From contig JBAZEZ010000011.1 of assembly GCA_041653615.1 (NCBI GenBank), positions 1 to 49,670 on the forward strand: a stretch of DNA of 49,670 nt. The letters are read 5' to 3'. This DNA comes from JAHJUB01 sp041653615 [NCBI: Candidatus Ratteibacteria bacterium]. GTDB lineage: Bacteria; Ratteibacteria; UBA8468; MWAK01. This document shows positions 42,830-49,670 of this stretch, one piece after another. The translations under genes and the position numbers were made by a program. Below the pieces are notes generated by a model. It was given only the letters and a program-made list of their open reading frames with translations. It made no database searches and was not told where the DNA came from. How positions within the stretch are numbered: position 1 is the stretch's first letter; every line of letters begins with the position of its first letter.

Positions 42830-43948
42830 TTATAAAGAATCGGCCGTCTCAAGCATCGTAAGGAAATTTTTCGTCTTCACTCCGGCGTATATCGTATTCG
42901 AAGACGCCAGTATGTGCCCCGGCATGGGCCCACCGTCCAACAACCGTCTCACGAATGATTTCACCTCGCCAGCATCTCCGGACACCAGTAAATCCACCGG
43001 CACGTTGCCGATAAGAACCAGCGAGGGAAAGTGCCGCCTTATTTCCCGCAATTCCATTCCGGCCGAGTAGTCAATCTCCATATACCCGTCCATTCCCGTT
43101 TCCAGAAACAGCGCGGCGGCGATCGGCCAGGTATTGCCGTCGGTGTTATAGACCGTCCGCAGTCCCAAAGATTTAGCATGCCGGACCGCCTTCCCCAGAC
43201 GCGGAACCACGACGTTGCGAAAAAACCCCGGCGAATACATCGGCCCGTTTTTTCCGCACAGGTCTCCGCAAAAATGCAAGACATCGACTTCAAGTTCGGC
43301 TAAAACTTCAATTTCCGCCAGTACATGCCTCAGACGCGCGTCAAGATACGCTCCCACTATTTCCGGAGCATCAACGGTCGCCGTCAGCCAGGTGATTGAG
43401 TCGACGGGAACATTAATATTCGTAAACGCGGCGACGGCCATGCCGTCCGGGAGATACTTCTTGAACACTTTAAACGAATTCCGGATCGTTCCGGCATCCG
43501 GCTCCGTTTGCGTTAACTCGTCCGTCAAATCCCCGATACCTTTAAGACCGTTCCGCTCCAGGTAAGAATCGCTCACCGCGCAGGTATTGGTTTCACGGTT
43601 ATATTGCATCACCCTCCAAAACCGGCCGCCGAACGTGAACACATCCCCTTCGCGACTGACCGGCATTTCGGAAAACAGGGAATACGGCAAAAACGGAACC
43701 ATGTCCAGTTTCAAGCAAGCGTATAATTCGGCATTGTCCCGGCACACGCGCTCGTACATGGCCCGGCATTCTTTTACATCTCCGAGCGACCAGAGTTTGT
43801 AATACATCTCGGAACCGCCGGTTATTGCTTCCCGACCGAGAATATCCGAAGCCACCGCGTCGGATATCTGTTGCTCATAAATGGGAACACGGTCATCAGC
43901 AAGCAGTGAAAACGCATCCACTATCCGATTACGCCTTGTTTTCATCAC
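42830..43948 (-). CDS. URO-D/MtaA-like methyltransferase-fold protein
   Basis: 372 residues of the uroporphyrinogen decarboxylase superfamily, on the methyltransferase side: VDVLHFCGDLCGKNGPMYSPGFFRNVVVPRL contains the H-x-C motif used for zinc in MtaA/CmuA proteins. SLVLIGNVPVDLLVSGDAGEVKSFVRRLLD and PGHILASSNTIYAGVKTKNFLTMLE are the usual last strands. It may move a methyl group between a corrinoid or O-methyl donor and an acceptor; no corrinoid protein gene is nearby. AAAGGAC precedes the ATG. It is a paralogue of 3599-4684. Confidence 0.82.
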   Translation of the reverse strand: MMKTRRNRIVDAFSLLADDRVPIYEQQISDAVASDILGREAITGGSEMYYKLWSLGDVKECRAMYERVCRDNAELYACLKLDMVPFLPYSLFSEMPVSREGDVFTFGGRFWRVMQYNRETNTCAVSDSYLERNGLKGIGDLTDELTQTEPDAGTIRNSFKVFKKYLPDGMAVAAFTNINVPVDSITWLTATVDAPEIVGAYLDARLRHVLAEIEVLAELEVDVLHFCGDLCGKNGPMYSPGFFRNVVVPRLGKAVRHAKSLGLRTVYNTDGNTWPIAAALFLETGMDGYMEIDYSAGMELREIRRHFPSLVLIGNVPVDLLVSGDAGEVKSFVRRLLDGGPMPGHILASSNTIYAGVKTKNFLTMLETADSL

Positions 43949-44011
43949 TGTAAGTCCTTTTCCTTTAGTTTAGACATATTTTAAACTGAACATGCACTCT
44001 GTCTCTGGTTC

Positions 44012-44090
44012 GGGGTAACCTACACCGACAACGTTCGAACCCGTCTAATAAATAATTTTACCCTAATATTACCTGTTTTTTCAATACCGG
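44012..44090 (+). repeat. direct repeat flanking a 4-kb block, right copy
   Basis: GGGGTAACCTACA, then AACCCGTCTAATAAATAATT, TACCC and CTGTTTTTTCAA: the counterpart of 39968-40042. It is the first recognisable content of the 43949-44430 gap, which also holds a Fic-like remnant and the M23 promoter. Confidence 0.55.
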
Positions 44091-44232
44091 CATAACTATA
44101 CACCATTTTTTCGCTACCCCTGGCCTACCATCCAATCACAGTTATTGATTTCTTGAAACAAAATGCACACGCAATACTTAAACTCGCACTTGAAGCGATT
44201 AGACAGATTATTCGCTTCGGGAAATTCGTAAA

Positions 44233-44352
44233 ATGAAATACATTTGGGAACAAAAAAACTGGTTTGATTTTAAATACGATAATGCGGTTTTGCTGAAAAC
44301 GCTAAGTCAACTGCGGGCCTTGCGGGGGGAAATTATTGGGCCGCGCCCATAA
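44233..44352 (+). pseudogene. remnant of a Fic-family protein (N-terminal DUF4172 part)
   Basis: A 39-codon frame beginning MKYIWEQKNWFDFKYD and continuing NAVLLKTLSQLRALRGEIIG before a stop. This is the opening of Fic proteins that carry an N-terminal DUF4172 domain; the rest of that domain and the HPFxxGNGR Fic core are absent downstream. A preceding open stretch ending in an ATGA overlap (about 44134-44236) may be the tail of another lost gene. It is probably the relic of a deleted toxin-type or AMPylating protein. Confidence 0.6.
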
Positions 44353-44380
44353 ACCAACCCGGCGTTTGATACCAATGCCG

Positions 44381-44409
44381 TTGACATTTTAGACGAGGGA
44401 ATTATACAA
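44381..44409 (+). promoter_or_regulatory. promoter for the M23 peptidase gene
   Basis: Perfect TTGACA (44381-44386), a 17-nt spacer and TATACA (44404-44409), 21 bp before the ATG, with AAAGGAG as ribosome site between. Confidence 0.7.
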
Positions 44410-44430
44410 TTAGTTACACGAAAGGAGTTT

Positions 44431-45654
44431 ATGGTAAAAAGAAAACCCATCTTAATAGCAACCCTCACCTTGATTGTCTGCCTGCCTTTTTTACTCTTTA
44501 AAATAAACAGCAAATTTTCCACTGACAATAAAGCGCGGTATCAGGTGGTGGAAGGTTATATTTCCGAGGGAGATGTGCTTGGCAAGGTTCTGCTTGCCCA
44601 GAACATATCTCCGGCTGAGGTTTTTTCCATAATAAGGGAGTTGAAGAAGGTTTTGGACGTGCGGAGATGTAACGTCGGTGACAGGTGGGAAATTTTTCTT
44701 GACAATGAAGAAAGGTTTGTAAAATTTATATATTACAACGGCCCTATTAATTTTTATATTGTAAAGTTTGACAGGGACAAAAACACTTATCCGGCTTCTG
44801 CCCAAAAGATAGAAACCGAGAGGAAGCTAAAAGGAGTGCGGGGGAAAATAAAAAGCTCCTTATACGAGAGCATGTCTGACGTTGATGTAAATCCTGAAAT
44901 AATCATCCAGTTTGCCGAAATTTTCGCCTCCAAAATAGATTTTTTCAATGACTGCGGCACCGGAGACGATTTTACTATTTTGTGGGAGTCATATTTTGAC
45001 AGCCGGGGTAATGTCCTTAAAGATGGAAGGATATCCGCGGCATCTTACGGCGCCGGAGACAGCACGCACTATGCTTTTTATTTCGAACCTTCCGAAGGGA
45101 AAGGTGGTTATTATGACGCTTATGGCAAGAACGTGGAATCATCTTTTCTCAGGGTGCCGTTGAACTACAGAAGAATATCATCCTATTTCACCAACCGGAG
45201 GTTCCATCCTATACACAGGGTTTACCGGCCTCATCTCGGCATTGATTATGCCGCTCCGGCCGGCACCCCTGTTTCGGCCATCGCAGAGGGAACTGTTAAA
45301 TTTGCGGGCTGGAGAAGGGACGGATTCGGCAAAACCGTTATTCTGCGCCATCCCAACGGATATGTTTCCTGGTACGGCCATCTTTCCAAAACAGCCAAAG
45401 GCATAAAAAGGGGGGCGAGAGCAAAAAAGGGGCAGGTTATCGGTTATGTCGGGACAACAGGCACTTCAACCGGGCCACACCTGGATTTCCGCATACAAAA
45501 AAACGGCAAGTTTGTTAATTTCCGCACTCTGAAATTACCACCTTCCAATCCGCTGGCGGATAAATATCTGCCGGCGTTCAGGGAAACAAAAGATACGTTT
45601 ATCAGCAAGATGGAATCCCTGAAGGGTGCAAAACCCGCGATTTTCCCCAATTAA
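44431..45654 (+). CDS. M23-family peptidoglycan endopeptidase (MepM-like)
   Basis: 407 residues: an N-terminal membrane anchor (ILIATLTLIVCLPFLLF), an OapA/LysM-like region (YISEGDVLGKVLLAQNISPAEVFSIIREL), a beta-rich linker domain (EIFASKIDFFNDCGTGDDFTILWE), then the LytM domain. Zinc motif HLGIDYAAPAGTPV is intact, and WYGHL follows. The final motif is TGPHLDFRI, where the classical sequence is HLH: the second His is Asp. By family it hydrolyses peptide cross-links in the periplasm. The domain order equals the MepM/YebA arrangement. Confidence 0.88.
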   Translation: MVKRKPILIATLTLIVCLPFLLFKINSKFSTDNKARYQVVEGYISEGDVLGKVLLAQNISPAEVFSIIRELKKVLDVRRCNVGDRWEIFLDNEERFVKFIYYNGPINFYIVKFDRDKNTYPASAQKIETERKLKGVRGKIKSSLYESMSDVDVNPEIIIQFAEIFASKIDFFNDCGTGDDFTILWESYFDSRGNVLKDGRISAASYGAGDSTHYAFYFEPSEGKGGYYDAYGKNVESSFLRVPLNYRRISSYFTNRRFHPIHRVYRPHLGIDYAAPAGTPVSAIAEGTVKFAGWRRDGFGKTVILRHPNGYVSWYGHLSKTAKGIKRGARAKKGQVIGYVGTTGTSTGPHLDFRIQKNGKFVNFRTLKLPPSNPLADKYLPAFRETKDTFISKMESLKGAKPAIFPN

Positions 45655-45753
45655 TAACGGATTGAGCGGTGAGAATGGCTCTGTTTGACCGAGATTTTAT
45701 AGGGTGGATTTGGGTAAATCGGAAAAAATCTCTCGTGAGCTTATACCAAAAAA

Positions 45754-46818
45754 ATGAAACTTGAAGATTTGGGATATGGCGCATTTTTTGAATCCAATCT
45801 GGAAAAATTGGATTTGAATAACTGTTCGGTTGCACGAGTTATTGCCGAACATAAAGAGGCTTACAGAGTAAGAAGCGTAACCGGGGAATATCTGGCAAAA
45901 ATAACCGGAAAACAAATGTTTAATGCCCTGTCGAGAACAGACTATCCCGCCGTGGGTGATTGGGTGGCCATAACCGAATTAAATAAAGAACAGGCGGTAA
46001 TCCATAGAACACTGCCGAGGAAAACTATATTAAGAAAAAAGTACAGCAATAAACAAGAAAGCCAGATTATCGCGACAAATATTGACGTTGCATTCGTTAT
46101 TGAATCCGTTAACAGGGATTATAATCTCAATCGTTTTGAAAGGTATTTTGTTTTAGCAAAAGACGGGAATATTAAACCGGCTATTATATTGAATAAAATT
46201 GATTTAATTTCCGACGTAGAATTAAACTTGAAAATAGACCAAATAAAAGACAGATTTAATGATGTCGATATTATTCCAACCAGCACTATCGCTAAACGGG
46301 GATTGGCTGAATTGACGAGTTACATAATAAAGGGGAAAACATATTGTTTTCTTGGTTCGTCCGGGGTAGGAAAATCATCTTTGATAAACAAATTACTCGG
46401 GAAAGACGCCATAAAAATTAGCGAGATAAGCCATCGCACCGGAAGAGGTAAACATACTACCACAAGCAGAGAAATGTATTTTTTGGAAAACGGAGGAATC
46501 GTAATTGACAACCCGGGGATGAGAGAGGTTGGTATAACAGACTCGAACACTGGAATAGGTGATGTATTTTGTGAGATAACCGTTTTAGCAAAAAATTGTA
46601 AATATGCTGACTGTACGCATACACACGAGCCGGGTTGTGCCGTTTTGGACGCCGTTAAATATCAAGAATTGGATGAGAATAAATATTCGAATTACATTAA
46701 ATTGAAAAAAGAAACCGGATATTACAGTATGACAGAACTTGAAAAAAGAAGAAAGGACCGCCAGTTTGGAAAATTCGTGAAAAAGGCTTTGGAACAATTA
46801 AAGAAATACGAAACTTGA
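45754..46818 (+). CDS. rsgA: ribosome small-subunit-dependent GTPase A
   Basis: 354 residues with circularly permuted GTPase order: N-terminal OB fold (EHKEAYRVRSVTGEYLAKITG), G4 LNKIDLI, then G1 GSSGVGKSSLINKLL and G3 DNPGMREVG. The C-terminal zinc region CKYADCTHTHEPGCAV follows. A late 30S maturation factor. The G4-G1-G3 order and zinc knuckle make the call secure. The DNA is AT-richer than in the core genes. No strong ribosome site is visible. Confidence 0.95.
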   Translation: MKLEDLGYGAFFESNLEKLDLNNCSVARVIAEHKEAYRVRSVTGEYLAKITGKQMFNALSRTDYPAVGDWVAITELNKEQAVIHRTLPRKTILRKKYSNKQESQIIATNIDVAFVIESVNRDYNLNRFERYFVLAKDGNIKPAIILNKIDLISDVELNLKIDQIKDRFNDVDIIPTSTIAKRGLAELTSYIIKGKTYCFLGSSGVGKSSLINKLLGKDAIKISEISHRTGRGKHTTTSREMYFLENGGIVIDNPGMREVGITDSNTGIGDVFCEITVLAKNCKYADCTHTHEPGCAVLDAVKYQELDENKYSNYIKLKKETGYYSMTELEKRRKDRQFGKFVKKALEQLKKYET

Positions 46819-47029
46819 TTATTGGGTGCAAAAAGGCAGAGGGGTTCGAACATCCCGTTAGGTTATCCTGAAGAACGTTGCAGGACAATGACCTTCAAAA
46901 TGGAGTGGCTGGGGGGACAGATTCAAACCGCCCTGATGATAAAACTGTTGTTCTTTGTCAGGCTGCAAACAGTGACAGCTCTTTAAGAAGCTCTTAAGTC
47001 GGAAATATGGAACGGCAGACGCAGCGGAC

Positions 47030-48151
47030 TCAAAATACTTCATGCTGCAGCAGAGTTTTTAGTTCGGGAATATCAAAAATCTGCTGACTATCGTCACTAT
47101 ATTGCTTTTTGATGGTGCGTATTTCGTCCTGGATGGCAAAAAAAGCATCCACCACATCCGGGTCAAAGTGGCTTCCTCTTCCTTCCCTGATAATAGCCAG
47201 CGACTTCTTCACAGAAAACGGCTCCTTATAGACTCGTTTAGACGTCTGGGCGTCAAATACATCTGCGACTGCTGCAATGCGGGCAGCAATTGGTATTTCT
47301 ATACCCTTTAGACGGTTTAAATAACCGCTTCCATCCCACTTCTCGTGATGATGCCGGGCTATATCTTCTCCCAACCTGATGAATTCGGCGTCTGAGCCCT
47401 TGAGGATTTTAGCGCCGATAACCGTATGCTGCTTCATAATTTTCCACTCCGCCGGGTCAAGACTGGATGGTTTCATCAGTATCCGATCAGGTATGCCTAT
47501 CTTACCCAAATCATGCATGGGCGCTGCATAAAGAATGTTTTCAATAGTACTTTCGCCCAATCCCATACGGCGGGCAATGGCAGCGGAATAACGGCTCATC
47601 CGCCTAATATGCGCGCCGGTGTCTGCGTCCTTGTACTCGGCGGCCATGGACAGCCGGTAAATCGTCTCCAGCGAAGCCGCTTTTATCCTCTCAAAAGCAC
47701 GCTTTAATTCCTCAGTCCTCCTGGTTACCTCGGACTCCAGTTCTTTCCGGTAATTACCCATCAAATCATTATAGTCTTTAACCTTCAGCAGGGACCGGAC
47801 CCGGGCTAAAAGCTCCGTCTTATCAACCGGTTTTGAAATAAAATCATCACAACCGGCTTCAATTCCCTTTACCCGGTCTTCCGTTTCCCGCAACGCGGTA
47901 ACCAGGATTATCGGAAGCAGCCGATTTATATTATCCCGCCTGACCCTGCGGGTAACTTCAAAACCATCCATCCCGGGCATCATTACGTCCAGCAGAATCA
48001 GGTCAACTTGATTGCCGGAAAGTTTCCCCAGCGCTTCTTCACCATTTGCCGCCGTAACAATTTCATAACCCTGCGGGACAAGGTGCGCTTCGAGAAGGTC
48101 GATGTTTTGGGGCTGGTCATCAACAACCAATATTACCGGTTTGTTTTTCAT
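47030..48151 (-). CDS. response regulator with HD-GYP-type output domain
   Basis: 373 residues: a receiver domain (DD at 11-12, phospho-acceptor Asp55 in LILLDVMMPGMDG, then a conserved Lys) joined by a short coiled coil to an HD-GYP domain. The HD pair is in APMHDLGKIGIPD, and the later motif reads HHEKWDGSGYLNRLKGIEIP. The usual GYP is GYL. Family members hydrolyse cyclic-di-GMP; the metal-binding His/Asp residues are present, so activity is plausible. It follows a kinase and a lone receiver on the same strand with a 41-bp gap. Confidence 0.9.
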   Translation of the reverse strand: MKNKPVILVVDDQPQNIDLLEAHLVPQGYEIVTAANGEEALGKLSGNQVDLILLDVMMPGMDGFEVTRRVRRDNINRLLPIILVTALRETEDRVKGIEAGCDDFISKPVDKTELLARVRSLLKVKDYNDLMGNYRKELESEVTRRTEELKRAFERIKAASLETIYRLSMAAEYKDADTGAHIRRMSRYSAAIARRMGLGESTIENILYAAPMHDLGKIGIPDRILMKPSSLDPAEWKIMKQHTVIGAKILKGSDAEFIRLGEDIARHHHEKWDGSGYLNRLKGIEIPIAARIAAVADVFDAQTSKRVYKEPFSVKKSLAIIREGRGSHFDPDVVDAFFAIQDEIRTIKKQYSDDSQQIFDIPELKTLLQHEVF

Positions 48152-48192
48152 CCGCCATCTCTTTTAACTTTGATTTTGCAACATCAGAAAAC

Positions 48193-48558
48193 TCACTTAA
48201 TAAATTTAATGATTTCTTGCACAAAGGTACGCGTATTTATCGGCTTGCCTATAAATCCGGTGTTGGCTATGGTTTTTGTCTCTTCTATACCCTCTGCCAT
48301 GACCGAAGAAGTTACAAAAACAATGGGAATATCGCGTGTCTCTTTGTCTCGACGTAATATCCTGGCGGCTTCGGTTCCGCGCATATCCGGAAGCCGCACA
48401 TCCATAAGTATAATATCCGGTTTTTCTTTCCGGGCAATGTCAATTCCATCGGTAGCGTTTTCGGCTTCAAGTACTTCAAAATCGGCAACTTCCAGAAGGT
48501 CTTTTGCCAGCAGCAGATTATTCCTGTTATCGTCTATAACCAAGGCTTTTTTCTTCAT
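48193..48558 (-). CDS. single-domain response regulator
   Basis: 121 residues, receiver only (CheY/DivK-like): acidic pair DD at 9-10, phospho-acceptor Asp53 in ILMDVRLPDMRG, Thr/Ser in VFVTSS and Lys in FIGKPINTR. It has no DNA-binding or enzyme domain, so it would act as a phosphate relay or protein-binding switch between the kinase upstream and the HD-GYP regulator downstream. Its ATG overlaps the kinase stop. Confidence 0.92.
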   Translation of the reverse strand: MKKKALVIDDNRNNLLLAKDLLEVADFEVLEAENATDGIDIARKEKPDIILMDVRLPDMRGTEAARILRRDKETRDIPIVFVTSSVMAEGIEETKTIANTGFIGKPINTRTFVQEIIKFIK

Positions 48559-49670
48559 CTCACACCACCTTTTTTGGATACAATAGGCAAAGTAAACCGA
48601 ACCAAGGTGCCTTTATTCAGACCCGCTGATTCTACGGAAAGCTCACCGCCGTGCAGCTCAACCAATTTTCTGGAGAGCGGCAAACCGAGCCCGGTTCCTT
48701 CAGTTACCCGGGAATACGGGGTGTCGACCCGGAAAAACCCTTCAAATATTTTACCCATGTTTTCCGGTGCGATACCGACCCCTGTATCCCAGACCACGAC
48801 CTCTATCTCGGAATCAACTTTCTTTGCCTGCAAACTAATTTTACCGCCCTCCGGGGTAAATTTAACCGCGTTTGAAAGCAAGTTGTAAATTATCTCTTTC
48901 ACCTTGAGTTCATCCGCCTCAATGTCCGGCAGGTCTTCGGCTATTTTCAGCAGCATTTCAATCTTTTTTTTATTAGCCATGTCCGCTATCAGCAGCGAAA
49001 TTTCATTTAACAGGCTTTTCATGGGTAAGCTGGATAATACCAGATTCATTTTTCCGGATTCAACTTTTGCCATATCAAGTATCTGGTTTATCAATAAGAG
49101 AAGGTGCTTTCCGCTGGTTAAAACATTATTAACGTATTTTTTCTGCTTCTCATTAAGCGGTCCGAAAGTTTCGTCGTATAATACTTCCGAAAAACCGTTA
49201 ATGGAGTTAAGCGGGGTCCTGAGTTCGTGGGACATGTTGGCCAGGAATTCAGATTTGGCCCGAGCGGTACGTTTTAACTCGGTGGTCAACTCCGTTAACT
49301 CTTCGTGGGCTTTTTCCAGACCATTTTCTATCTCCCGGCGCTCGGTAATGTCTTCGATAGCCAGGAGGATAATTCGCTCTTTGCCCGATGCTCTCTGAAT
49401 CTGACGGGCATTCAGAAGCATGATGCGCCGGCCGATGGTCTTAAAATCGTGTTCCACCTCATAGTTATCAAAAGTTGTCTTCTGAGGAAGGATGGTTTCC
49501 AGCAATTCCCGCAGTTTGGGGATGTTCCACTGTTTATTACCCAAATCATAGATGAGTTGTCCCACGGTCTCTTTGGGGTTTACCTTAAAGAATTCATAGA
49601 AGGAACGGCTGACCGAGATTACCCTGAGGTCTTGGTCCAGGACAATTAAGGGTTCACGCACGGTGTTGAT
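48555..49670 (-). CDS. PAS-domain sensor histidine kinase (5' end beyond the window)
   Basis: At least 368 residues. A PAS domain (REPLIVLDQDLRVISVSRSFYEFF...) is followed by a coiled coil, then the HisKA H-box FLANMSHELRTPLNSINGF. The ATPase boxes are N (IIYNLLSNAVKFTPEGG), G1 (DTGVGIAPENMG) and G2 (GTGLGLPLSRKLVELHGG). The reading frame stays open to the window edge, where the sequence is typical of the middle of a PAS domain's lead-in helix. The GTG at 49661 is therefore probably not the true start. It is the first gene of the three-gene signalling cluster. Confidence 0.88.
   Translation of the reverse strand: MNTVREPLIVLDQDLRVISVSRSFYEFFKVNPKETVGQLIYDLGNKQWNIPKLRELLETILPQKTTFDNYEVEHDFKTIGRRIMLLNARQIQRASGKERIILLAIEDITERREIENGLEKAHEELTELTTELKRTARAKSEFLANMSHELRTPLNSINGFSEVLYDETFGPLNEKQKKYVNNVLTSGKHLLLLINQILDMAKVESGKMNLVLSSLPMKSLLNEISLLIADMANKKKIEMLLKIAEDLPDIEADELKVKEIIYNLLSNAVKFTPEGGKISLQAKKVDSEIEVVVWDTGVGIAPENMGKIFEGFFRVDTPYSRVTEGTGLGLPLSRKLVELHGGELSVESAGLNKGTLVRFTLPIVSKKGGVR

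Noticed and set aside
46906-46933. A minus-strand segment resembling the 3' half of a tRNA (GGCGG-TTTGAAT-CTGTC stem-loop followed by CCCCCAGCCA).
   Set aside because: No matching 5' acceptor strand, D-arm or anticodon arm lies upstream on that strand; at most it is a fragment or chance match.

Overview
The window looks like a chromosomal contig from an uncultured, Gram-negative-type (diderm) bacterium of roughly 50% GC. It carries lipopolysaccharide genes (lptF, lptG, an LptC/LptA-like gene, kdsA, kdsD, an O-antigen ligase) next to core genes (nusA, infB, metK, coaE, rho, rpmB). Paralogous UroD-fold proteins, a xylose-isomerase-like protein, a membrane pyrophosphatase and many short palindromic repeats are the kind of content I associate with candidate phyla such as Omnitrophota and its relatives. 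That placement is an impression; no rRNA or tRNA gene is present to test it.

Layout. 1-5.95 kb: GIY-YIG protein, sugar-isomerase-like protein, argC-aroE, a UroD-like protein and an MFS exporter. 5.9-8.6 kb (minus): lptF and lptG, separated by a GxxExxY-family (PD-(D/E)XK) nuclease gene and a palindromic repeat. 8.6-11.8 kb: nusA, a very short infB, HIT protein. 11.9-15.4 kb: kdsA, kdsD, lptC-like, SpoIID-like. 15.5-19.2 kb: hpf, ptsN, ptsI, SIS-type sugar-phosphate isomerase. 19.3-23.8 kb: metK, coaE, rho and an orphan oligopeptide-type ABC ATPase, with one copy of the same repeat in each gap. 23.8-26 kb: O-antigen ligase with TPRs, rpmB. 26-29.3 kb (minus): recJ, glutaredoxin-like, dCMP deaminase, a membrane protein. 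29.5-31.6 kb: H+-pyrophosphatase. 31.6-38.2 kb: pstS-pstC-pstA-pstB1-pstB2-phoU and an ion transporter. 38.2-44 kb: pilin, PfkB kinase, ATP-grasp/SET fusion, RNase D, a second UroD-like protein. 44.2-46.8 kb: Fic remnant, M23 peptidase, rsgA. 47-49.67 kb (minus): hybrid signalling cluster (histidine kinase, receiver, receiver-HD-GYP), running off the window edge.

Most notable points. (1) The two PstB ATPases are degenerate in complementary ways: PstB1 lacks the Q-loop Gln, catalytic Glu and switch His but keeps LSGGQ, while PstB2 keeps those residues but has lost the signature. This predicts an asymmetric heterodimer with one working ATP site. (2) A TupA-like ATP-grasp enzyme is fused to a complete SET methyltransferase domain with a post-SET Cys cluster. 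(3) A roughly 100-125 bp repeat with GGACGCAG termini occurs seven times. Its end forms the start of the GxxExxY nuclease gene, and its interior resembles that gene's 3' end, so the short copies look like internally deleted derivatives of a nuclease-bearing element. One copy is flanked by an 18/19 direct duplication that contains the start codon of comEB.
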